A stretch of 64,000 bases of DNA from positions 1-64,000 of IMG/VR virus record IMGVR_UViG_3300035698_035364, one strand, 5' to 3'. Positions within the stretch are counted from its first letter, which is position 1; every line of letters starts with the position of its first letter. The translations under genes and the position numbers were made by a program. The stretch comes from a virus. A model generated the notes under the pieces. The model was given only the letters and a program-made list of their open reading frames with translations, did not search any database and was not told the DNA's origin. Below, one piece after another: positions 59,101 through 64,000 of this stretch.

Positions 59101-59299
59101 TGAGTTCGTGTATGAAAGTAGCTATGAAGGCAATCCATCTGCAAGATTAGCATCGTTGATATCTTCTAAGCATGGCATGTCGGCTGTTTTGTGTAATGCT
59201 CCTGATGGCTCTTTAGGAGATTTCCCTTATGTCTATTTAATAGGAGGATATGTGACAGCCAGGGATAATAACTATGTAGATATTGGTTTTGATATATAA
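53180..59299 (+). CDS. Giant appendage protein: vWFA N-half, FN3, LamG and Kelch propeller
   Basis: A 2039-residue protein, the longest here. Residues about 94-150 carry the first half of a vWFA domain, with MIDAS motif DQSGS at 101-105, but the sequence then passes into an FN3-like unit ('GIRVIRNANRYPTS', 'YYYTVYTYDND') without the later MIDAS Thr and Asp. Residues about 270-495 are LamG ('GLWHFNEGEG', 'WQHVAVTYNIDAEQITFYIN'). Two or more FN3 units follow (about 510-730). The centre is beta-rich, with a Cys cluster near 1410-1475. Residues about 1660-1990 are Kelch repeats ('YNILSNEWDTVSSM', 'TIYAMGG', 'YDPVDDVWSDGAIMPTPR', 'DIYTIGG'). Start ATG is 8 bases after AGGGA; a nearby ATG at 53173 is out of frame. 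Role: receptor-binding appendage. Confidence 0.7.
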   Translation: MSINLIEYYKAANTESSLAAGVWNINYDKRHLFKVSSDYDAVNEHLEIISLPPSNEATSNVSIFSGQLDQKLDNTKITSLSARAEKVELDLDDRIVTVIIDQSGSMTWNDNGNYRHQLAKNLVDKIEFNYPGTVNYNLIKYDSALASMLFFGLIEQEGLDIYDFNSLAKLMLADENANFAGIRVIRNANRYPTSIVDGELVSDGFISAIFNTDLTENSTYYYTVYTYDNDLKFSEGARIKVTPRTRNVPRGIFLFNTVVDSDDLSKGNPFVGKGVNNDDNVTGLWHFNEGEGQNLYDFSGSDVILTIDDLYPTWYDQIFTPAGDSALFFDGDTDRAYYSDTGNDLRLFHNDDNNQITIMGWIFPYDLEDSAIVTRESAGGGEINYTLGIQSGQLAFHNGRNSTTTSLSLTAHKWQHVAVTYNIDAEQITFYINGVAQSRNWIGDASVPDSTDSMEFVVGLSNSSFFSVPYRGKITELSIHNTVRSSEYINAQIIDATIYGDNSLAIDTEATGLKDDNGDRLVVLKYEIPLDYNFAGGEVVIVRNTERIPTWEEDGDIIHQQVPSAGQNYVIDSDDFVFGEKYYYRIYSKNSLGNSSFSSDSPSLEVTIPTSPTTDYFLSLGETLASPESPLNNLPLITPGNTKVFLRWKNVAPIDSRIQRVRVYYSSIGYPTVDSSGGSNSQLVFSGLPTDEKFVHRDLVNGSNAYYTIVNVDKYGRASNYDADGDQVEDFLQAATVPSATADESIIPLLDVENLHYELIDGNSVSVKWDMPTKNPENIEAYFDQTIIIYASITDEFGQAISDDALTKMYISASISQEEQAEDVFGAADTIDFVDVDSYTFFVSKTSDGIIKAVLKMSSNPSIMSQIKGASFTIQVKTYIPKEGYVAPDVTTASTTGLEEYATLIETLAGGEQQASTTSSSDNVFEYFSKPLTVNFTNPWEVELESRDNQTVDQRCYIQKVDSVTGNTQLQVVREHFDGVYMKASAPFVARAKLKYKGEPIDAGSIQIAVWDAEFDNLCANAGSPGSGGFEGPKIQVSSTVLPPDNRMDILQGTEQGLGSDGLSTDIPISYVDIPLYAPDMPHAVRLFVKGTKSGYSSVKNMYVLFQSILRMDIQTDSPVVDGHDVSEQQANAFLINPDFPNYEVNDSDKSLITYPTDNTVVQWSIERLVGDIDRTIYSIDNVPIANGVYSYTRNGLARNVFLGPIQKPDKEINETHEIKAVIVYNGLTAVARQFVKLKFNPREYDKFGAKFLMEMDGGWRGIGDTLSWRGSGWLTAGTYPLWADGTDYKRVKIARDPQNVIDSEFGAGPCFRTCATQDGSQVFELNSGQVVHIQSEDPDIEILHGEIYEDLDPYTGTYTLRQGEDGFSDNGEAFVSLNSETESDITYFYIRANKFTPTSGQRWHTNCDKAEAINECKCLGSNPNIGLTDCDTPGWTPVIYLSGSTTLFVDDQPLVLTGGGDFETGVPPCPVCLKEPLTTSTISRTITDYYYRENLINPSLSGMTGVTSEVDNNNFLGPNGDDALIRYTTDIDIRMKVLWRGSAVPDNTPVYISIGNNDGNTFFVASRNIYYTQTDETTVPPHSYVDIRIGTRKPPTARVTELVYAYTNYDENGQTTREVGERYSLTLDHTDIPKDIVVREEEQEPEVPPTTPEPTAFSATIERYNILSNEWDTVSSMQDGRGNLFAGVVNDTIYAMGGLKNNSLDLSSRNEIYDPVDDVWSDGAIMPTPRMAGAAVTIGNDIYTIGGIGVDDVIGNGGFNVDSTVEVYHTDTGTWETLASMPIINEGGVYEEKLGVAFGTAQHIVIAEGSLERDYIYILSGINTVNYTGELFLAEKYNERVLRYSVQDDAWEYSEVLRSDELVAYQRVAPLSLAYNDRIVVFNGAIETEGAFIYPKEDFSVTIEEDFAKSVGAEWLQFGSGYLEDFPEPKFQASLVRYDLNPSTDHSDYYIFGGYNKESQNLDIVERLTTHVSEFVYESSYEGNPSARLASLISSKHGMSAVLCNAPDGSLGDFPYVYLIGGYVTARDNNYVDIGFDI

Positions 59300-59300
59300 T

Positions 59301-59486
59301 ATGGCTAATGAATATAAAATAATTAAATGCAAGTTAGATGGTAAGCAGTCGGTATCTGTCCCTATTGATATTAAGCAGAATGGGAGATATGTCGAAGAGA
59401 GGGTTAATGTACAAGTACAAGGATTTTTGAAGTTCAGTGAAACTGCTGCTCAAGAATCTCAGGTGAATGATAAGACTGCTATTTAA
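59301..59486 (+). CDS. Small 61-residue protein, in frame with the next gene across a TAA
   Basis: An unrecognised 61-residue beta-rich protein (MANEYKIIKCKLDGKQS...), starting one base after the preceding stop; a start 18 bases upstream is also in frame but falls inside the giant gene. Its TAA (59484-59486) is followed after only CCA by a GTG that opens the next, large reading frame in the same frame. It may be a separate small protein, or the N-terminus of the 59490 protein cut off by a stop codon. Confidence 0.5.
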   Translation: MANEYKIIKCKLDGKQSVSVPIDIKQNGRYVEERVNVQVQGFLKFSETAAQESQVNDKTAI

Positions 59487-59489
59487 CCA

Positions 59490-62414
59490 GTGCTGTTTAC
59501 TTCCAATCAAGTTGCAGTTAGTGGTGGTCGAGTGGTTATTACTTTGCTCCCTCGATCTGAGGATTTTTTCACAGATAGCAGCACATTAGCTGCCAGAGAT
59601 CCTGTTCAAATGGCTAATGTTGTTTCTCAGGGAGGTATTAGTGCTGATGAGCAAATAACCCAACCGACAAAGGAACCTGTATTTATTAGAATAGAAACAG
59701 GGCAAATCCGTAATCCATATAAGATTTCTATTGGGGTATCTATTACTCCGGAGAGTGCCGGTGGGCCTGAAGGTCAGACTGTTGATAGGGGAACGGATCC
59801 GGAGATAGAAGTGCAAGAAGATGTGAACTCTTTATTCCAGAAAGAAAAAAGTAGAGCAGCAAGTAATTTAGTTATTGATTGTTATAATGATGATGATTGG
59901 ATCCCGGTGGTGGAAACTATTCTAGGAGACAATAACGGAACACGATCACAAATAAATCAGGAGTTGGATGATATGGCCAATTCTACTCCTTTTGGTGCTT
60001 CTACGATGTATGATGCTGTAGTAAAAGGAGCCAGGTTATTATCTGATACTGCTTTAGATGGAACAAGGAAGTTAATATATTTGCTTACGGATAATGAAAC
60101 AGCCGCTTCTCTGGCCACGGTGGATCAATCTTTGGAAGAGGTTAATGCTATTGATGGGGATAAAGAAGTCCCTATCTTAATAGCTAATATGGCTATTGTA
60201 GATCCTCAAACATTATCAGTAAAGATCAATAGTTCTGATACAAGGGATATTAATAAGTTAGCGTTTCTAACTGATGGGCAAAGTGTGACTGTTGATAGCG
60301 AGAGTTATTTAAATGATGTGACTGCTATATTCTATCATGAGGCAGCAGGATCATTAGGATATGGTACTTACGAATTTACAATGGATCTGGGAGAAGAAGT
60401 ATTAGTCAATTATATAACGGCTTATTTTGATGTGGTCTCAGACAATTCTAATGCTACGTGGTCTATTGAAACAAGCACAGATGGATATAATTTTACAGTC
60501 ATAGATGCTACTAATGATTATGATGAGACTGTTGATTATAATGAATTATTTGCTAGATATATTAAGTTTAAAATTATATTAGTTACTGGTTTTAATACAG
60601 TGGAAGACGAATATGGGGCATATCCTGAATCTCCTGCTTTGACTTCTGTGGTTGTTGTATATAACACGTCTAAAGTAGCATACTTATATCTGAATAAAGA
60701 AGAGGAGGAGATTCCCCCTTACCAAATGACGTTAGCGGTGAATGCCAATGAAATTAATGAGGATCAAATAAAAATTGGTGTGGCCAAATCTGATTCCCAT
60801 AATTGGAGTGATTTTTCTACAGATTCTCAACCGTCTGTTAGCCAGAATGGTAAGGTTGTTATCCCAATAAGATTTTCTCAAGATATTACGGAGTTTCAAC
60901 AAGAGCCTTTGAAAAAGGTCAATAACCATATTTTAAAGACGGAGTATGGCAGTTGGGATTCTTATGCTACTGTGTTGTTATATGATGATAATGATGAGGT
61001 TATTCCTACTACCTATTATGTGCTGCAACCAAGAGAAGGGATAGTGGTTTTTAACTATGCTTTGCCAAATGCTTATGTCGATGGGGATTATAAAATTGGT
61101 GTTTTGAATGGCACTAATTATAAGGTTGGTTTGAAACTTACTAATAAAACGGAAGCTGCTACGTTGGATATTTATGGGGTAGGTTATCTTTACACAACTG
61201 GTAGAAATTTACTTCCTCCACTCTCTAAAGCGTTGCCTGAAGTAAGAAGTGCTATTATCACTAATGAAGATCCAAATAGATTTAGCCCAATAACAATCTC
61301 ATATATCTATTTTGATGCTAATTTTGATCAAGAAGTAACAGCGTCTCGTATAATCAGGTGGTTCATTAATGGGAAGCAAATTACTTACCTGGATAATTTG
61401 ATTAGTTGGAATGATATCGATGACCCTCAAGATCCTTTGTATGAAAATACTTCTTTGTCTTATCCTAACACAGAAGACCTGGATGGAGACACTATAGATG
61501 AATGGGCCAGGAAACAAACTGATTCTATTTTGCAGCCAGGAGATAAACTTCATTTTGAAATACAGGTTAGTGATGGAGAATTTTTAAGTCTAACAGGGAA
61601 ATCTAATATAGTTGAAGTGGCTGAGTCTGTGCCAGTGTTGGATGGGATATTTGTAAAAGCGAAAGATGAAAATAATAATATCATTGATAGATTGGCCACT
61701 GATAACCAAGCAGTGATATATCCTTCTATTGATACTATATTCCATTCTGACGGATCTGATAATGCATCAGAGATAGTGTGGTATGTAAATGATGAGGTAT
61801 TTAAGAGAGGGACATATGGGCAGGAAGTTCTTACTGGTCAACCTCCTATCCATGAAATATGGATCAATGAAATAGGTCAAGTGAATTACTTAGATTATGG
61901 TTTAAGAATATCTAATGCTATTTTTGTTCAGGTTACTCCTAGAACTTCTTCATCAGTAGGGACTCCCGTGACAAGTCCGGTAGTGGTTGTAGAGAATGCT
62001 TTGCCTAGAATTTTTAATGTGAATTATGCTACTACTAGTTATGTAGCAGGTAGAGACTTGGTTTTGGTGTGGGACTTCTTTGATTTTGAGATTAATGAGA
62101 TAGGCAGTTTAGATACAACTAGTCAAACAGATCAAACTAGTGTTAAATGGTTTAGGAAGAATCCTGGGGGGATCTTTGAAGAGGTGTATGTATATAACGA
62201 TCATACTACAACTACTTTGGATGAGGTATTTAATGATACAGATTATCAGGGGCATATATCCACTAATTTAGGCACTCATGCTTCTACTGTCGATGGTAAT
62301 GTTATAGTGACAGGGCAACAATGGTATGCTCAGATAATACCTCACGATAGTTTAGATGAAGGAGCAATTGTTACTAGTGAGATTATTACCGTTACTGCTA
62401 GTAGCAATGTATAA
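59490..62414 (+). CDS. Appendage protein: vWFA C-half, discoidin-like and Ig-like repeats
   Basis: A 974-residue protein if it starts at GTG 59490, which has no ribosome-binding site; reinitiation after the TAA three bases upstream is possible. Residues about 110-280 hold the second half of a vWFA fold: helix KEKSRAASNLV, then 'GASTMYDAV' with Thr172 and 'IYLLTDNE' with Asp201, the MIDAS positions missing from the 53180 protein. No DxSxS is present. Residues about 285-400 are discoidin/F5-8C-like ('YEFTMDLGEEVLVNYITAYF', 'WSIETSTDGYNFTVI', 'ARYIKFKI'). Three Ig-like units have 'RIIRWFINGKQ' (near 620), 'EIVWYVNDEVF' (near 761) and 'SVKWFRKN' (near 884), related to the 37185 protein. It ends in a TAATG overlap with the GT2 gene. 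Confidence 0.65.
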   Translation: MLFTSNQVAVSGGRVVITLLPRSEDFFTDSSTLAARDPVQMANVVSQGGISADEQITQPTKEPVFIRIETGQIRNPYKISIGVSITPESAGGPEGQTVDRGTDPEIEVQEDVNSLFQKEKSRAASNLVIDCYNDDDWIPVVETILGDNNGTRSQINQELDDMANSTPFGASTMYDAVVKGARLLSDTALDGTRKLIYLLTDNETAASLATVDQSLEEVNAIDGDKEVPILIANMAIVDPQTLSVKINSSDTRDINKLAFLTDGQSVTVDSESYLNDVTAIFYHEAAGSLGYGTYEFTMDLGEEVLVNYITAYFDVVSDNSNATWSIETSTDGYNFTVIDATNDYDETVDYNELFARYIKFKIILVTGFNTVEDEYGAYPESPALTSVVVVYNTSKVAYLYLNKEEEEIPPYQMTLAVNANEINEDQIKIGVAKSDSHNWSDFSTDSQPSVSQNGKVVIPIRFSQDITEFQQEPLKKVNNHILKTEYGSWDSYATVLLYDDNDEVIPTTYYVLQPREGIVVFNYALPNAYVDGDYKIGVLNGTNYKVGLKLTNKTEAATLDIYGVGYLYTTGRNLLPPLSKALPEVRSAIITNEDPNRFSPITISYIYFDANFDQEVTASRIIRWFINGKQITYLDNLISWNDIDDPQDPLYENTSLSYPNTEDLDGDTIDEWARKQTDSILQPGDKLHFEIQVSDGEFLSLTGKSNIVEVAESVPVLDGIFVKAKDENNNIIDRLATDNQAVIYPSIDTIFHSDGSDNASEIVWYVNDEVFKRGTYGQEVLTGQPPIHEIWINEIGQVNYLDYGLRISNAIFVQVTPRTSSSVGTPVTSPVVVVENALPRIFNVNYATTSYVAGRDLVLVWDFFDFEINEIGSLDTTSQTDQTSVKWFRKNPGGIFEEVYVYNDHTTTTLDEVFNDTDYQGHISTNLGTHASTVDGNVIVTGQQWYAQIIPHDSLDEGAIVTSEIITVTASSNV

Positions 62415-63142
62415 TGATACATCAAATAAGAACAACGAAACCTCTTATTGACATCATTCTATTAACTCATAATAACCTGGAAAATACGAAACAATGTATA
62501 GATGCATTATATCGTTACACGGGTGATTTTGGATTAATTATCTTAGATAATGCTTCTACAGATGGGACGAAGGCATATATTAAGGATTTAGCGGGGCAAC
62601 GTGACAATATCTCTTGCATGTTCGAGAAGACTAATACCTATATTGTTGAAGGACGAGGTTTTGCCTACGAAGTGTGTTTATTGTCTAAGCACCAATCAAA
62701 ATATGTTATGTTTCTGGATGCGGATCAATTCTGTTCAGATGGATGGTTTGATAGTTACTTAGAGTTATTGAAAGATTATGATATCGTGGGAGCAGAAGCG
62801 TGGAGCATGCGGCCAGATGATTTCTATCCTTGTGCTAAAGTTGAATCTAAGGGTGAGATATTTAATTACGTGGGAGTAGGTGGGATGATGATGAGGCATT
62901 CGGTAATAGACCATATAGGTCTATTTGATCCTAGATTTAAGAAATTCTACTTTGAAGATCCTGACTTTTGTTGGAGGGCACATCAACAAGATTATAAGAT
63001 AGGTTGGAATAATTCTGGTAAAATTGTGCATAAACCTCATAAACTTTTAGTTGATGCAGAGAGAAAGAAGTTCTTCTTTGACAATTGGAAGAGGTTTCAG
63101 GAGAAATGGGAAGGTCACAAAATCCCGATGTTTATTATGTAG
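62414..63142 (+). CDS. Glycosyltransferase family 2-like (GT-A) enzyme
   Basis: A 242-residue GT-A glycosyltransferase. 'IDIILLTHNNLENTKQCI' (about 12-29) and 'LIILDNASTDGT' (about 41-52) form the nucleotide-binding start. D102-A-D104 in 'MFLDADQF' is the metal-binding DxD. 'GLFDPRFKKFYFEDPDFCWR' (about 174-193) is the acceptor/catalytic 'ED..' region of rhamnosyltransferase-like GT2 enzymes. It overlaps the end of the last appendage gene (TAATG), so it is in the same operon; its product may glycosylate appendage proteins or modify host surface sugars (inference). The last 8 bases overlap the minus-strand regulator's end. Confidence 0.9.
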   Translation: MIHQIRTTKPLIDIILLTHNNLENTKQCIDALYRYTGDFGLIILDNASTDGTKAYIKDLAGQRDNISCMFEKTNTYIVEGRGFAYEVCLLSKHQSKYVMFLDADQFCSDGWFDSYLELLKDYDIVGAEAWSMRPDDFYPCAKVESKGEIFNYVGVGGMMMRHSVIDHIGLFDPRFKKFYFEDPDFCWRAHQQDYKIGWNNSGKIVHKPHKLLVDAERKKFFFDNWKRFQEKWEGHKIPMFIM

Positions 63143-63296
63143 CGACTTCTTCTTCCCTTATTCTTTTTAGTATTAATTCTCGCAGAACTACGCTCATATT
63201 CTTTTCTTCTTTCTCACAGATAATCTCAAATCTTCTGAATAGGGATGGAGTTGTAACAAACTGAACTATTCTAGTGTTTTTTTCTTTCTTGGCCAT
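63135..63296 (-). CDS. Ribbon-helix-helix (Arc/CopG-type) DNA-binding regulator
   Basis: A 53-residue minus-strand gene, the only one in the window. The protein begins MAKKEKNTRIVQFVTTPSL. 'RIVQFV' is the DNA-contacting beta strand; 'SLFRRFEIICEKEEKN' and 'SVVLRELILKRIREEE' are the two helices separated by a short turn (N-M-S), the full Arc/MetJ/CopG layout. AAGGAG lies 8 bases upstream of the ATG on the minus strand. It overlaps the GT2 gene's 3' end by 8 bases (convergent) and is divergent from the gene at 63443. It probably autoregulates and may control that neighbour (inference). Confidence 0.85.
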   Translation of the reverse strand: MAKKEKNTRIVQFVTTPSLFRRFEIICEKEEKNMSVVLRELILKRIREEEVAT

Positions 63297-63442
63297 GTTT
63301 TTCTCCTTAAATAAGTATACCTATATATTCATCGGAATTAATCATTATCATCTTTAATTTTTCCAAAGAATAAAAGAGGATTTCCCATATAGTTGTCAGA
63401 AGTTATATATATGAATTAATGATAATTATAAGGAGATTAGTA
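63297..63442. promoter_or_regulatory. Divergent intergenic region between the RHH gene and the next plus-strand gene
   Basis: 146 AT-rich bases carrying ribosome-binding sites for both directions (CTCCTT at 63304-63309 for minus; AAGGAG at 63430-63435 for plus). TTGTCAGAAGTTATAT at 63393-63408 repeats the element at 3563 with one change. TATACT-like sequence near 63314-63320 is a candidate minus-strand -10. An RHH operator would be expected here, but no clear paired inverted repeat was found by eye. Confidence 0.45.
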
Positions 63443-63622
63443 ATGATTAGAGAAAATGAGCGATTGTTGAGTAGTCTATCCAAGTATTTTTTAGAGGAAA
63501 GAGATTTGGACAAGGCGTATATTAAGACAAATAGAGTGATAAGACGATTGCATAATGCAGGAAAAGATATACCTATGAAAGAAATTCAGAGTTATGCTTA
63601 TCAGTGCGAGGAGGGCAAGTAA
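63443..63622 (+). CDS. Small 59-residue helical protein
   Basis: An unrecognised 59-residue charged helical protein (MIRENERLLSSLSKYFLEER...). The ATG at 63443 has AAGGAG 7 bases upstream; an ATG at 63419 in frame precedes that site and is not used. It is the first gene of the new plus-strand module and is one base from the next start (TAA, then A, then ATG). Regulatory or accessory function is unknown. Confidence 0.65.
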   Translation: MIRENERLLSSLSKYFLEERDLDKAYIKTNRVIRRLHNAGKDIPMKEIQSYAYQCEEGK

Positions 63623-63623
63623 A

Positions 63624-64000
63624 ATGGATCAGGTGTGTTTGTATTGCAATGGAGAATTTTCAGGTCGGAAGAAAAAATATTGTTCTAATCAGTGTGGGAC
63701 ATTCCACTGGGAAGATAAAAATAGAGAAAAAAGGAAAAGGTATAAAAAGGTATATCGTCAAGAAAATAAAGCCACTTTGCAAAAATATAATGCTGAATAT
63801 CATCAAAAAAATAAAGATGCGTTAAATGAGAGAGTAAAAATATATAATAAAAATAACAGAGATAAAATAAAAGCATATAACGATAATAGAAAAGGAGTTT
63901 ATCAAGAATATTATCAAAATAATAGAGATAAGATATTGTCATTCCAAAAGATTTATTATAAAGATAATAAGGGAAGATTATTGGCCTATGGAAGGGGATA
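63624..64000 (+). CDS. Zinc-finger protein with Tyr/Asn/Lys repeats, partial (runs off the window)
   Basis: Open from ATG 63624 to the window end (125 codons), 3' end missing. GAGGAGGG at about 63608-63615 is the ribosome-binding site, inside the end of the previous gene. Residues 5-25 hold two Cys pairs, CLYC and CSNQC, a treble-clef-like zinc knuckle. From about residue 35 the protein is a degenerate repeat of 'Y..NNRDKI' units ('YNKNNRDKIKAYND', 'YYQNNRDKILSFQK', 'YYKDNKGRLLAYG'), very rich in Lys, Asn and Tyr. Such zinc finger plus Y/N/K-repeat N-termini often precede an HNH nuclease domain in phage endonucleases, which would lie beyond the window (inference). Confidence 0.7.
   Translation, partial: MDQVCLYCNGEFSGRKKKYCSNQCGTFHWEDKNREKRKRYKKVYRQENKATLQKYNAEYHQKNKDALNERVKIYNKNNRDKIKAYNDNRKGVYQEYYQNNRDKILSFQKIYYKDNKGRLLAYGRG

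Noticed and set aside
1-63622. Recoding of TGA or TAG as an amino acid in this region
   Set aside because: TAG ends ten genes at sensible positions and no TGA occurs in frame within any called gene, so standard translation explains all frames.
63604-63825. 73-codon frame overlapping the 63624 gene
   Set aside because: It encodes a Lys/Ile-rich sequence without motifs, while the overlapping frame has a clear zinc knuckle, a good RBS and remains open to the window end.
63685-63942. 85-codon minus-strand frame rich in Tyr/Leu/Phe
   Set aside because: It is the antisense image of the Lys/Asn/Tyr repeats of the 63624 gene and has no ribosome-binding site.
1-64000. tRNA genes, CRISPR arrays, transposases, integrase, lysis genes, tail sheath
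   Set aside because: None was seen on either strand; the coding density leaves no room for tRNAs except in short AT-rich gaps that lack cloverleaf-like sequence.

Overview
The window looks like the late virion-structure region of a large, low-GC tailed phage (class Caudoviricetes) or prophage. Gene order is head-tail connector, tail completion, tail tube, tail assembly chaperones with a programmed frameshift, tape measure, baseplate hub, then about 40 kb of receptor-binding and appendage genes. No sheath-sized gene lies before the tube gene, so a long non-contractile (siphovirus-like) tail is the best reading. The sequence does not identify the host. All genes but one are on the + strand and mostly abut or overlap by a few bases. 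Every one of the 33 stop codons is TAA or TAG; none is TGA.

Region 1 (1-4345) is an accessory-looking block at the head-gene border. It holds a coiled-coil protein and an MreB/ParM-like actin, both ending in Leu-Phe-Gly. An ArdC-like antirestriction protein follows (ssDNA-binding-like domain plus HExxH metallopeptidase), then a free-standing HNH endonuclease. The ArdC gene is bracketed by two nearly identical hairpin/T-tract elements that abut the next ribosome-binding site.

Region 2 (4332-14590) is the tail core: connector, small protein, tail completion protein, unknown small virion protein, tail tube (followed by a strong terminator), and chaperone gene G with a GGGAAAC slippery site and a GC-rich hairpin that would make a G-T fusion. 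A second chaperone-like gene and a 1725-residue tape measure protein follow.

Region 3 (14603-62414) is the distal tail: a 1372-residue protein with Asp-box features, a baseplate hub, and thirteen adhesin-like genes totalling about 12,900 residues. These are built from beta-propellers (NHL, Asp-box, Reg_prop, FG-GAP, Kelch), FN3 and Ig-like domains, LamG, discoidin-like, InlB-type repeats and pieces of a vWFA domain. Several modules recur between genes: an N-terminal anchor, a 'HFR...YSD' domain in four copies, and an 'IRWF' Ig-like domain in about five. Two glycosyltransferases (GT4 at 25.7 kb, GT2 at 62.4 kb) sit within and at the end of this block, which suggests glycosylation of virion appendages.

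Region 4 (63135-64000) marks a change of module: a small minus-strand ribbon-helix-helix regulator (53 aa), a divergent intergenic region, a 59-aa protein, and the start of a zinc-finger protein with Tyr/Asn/Lys-rich repeats that runs off the window.
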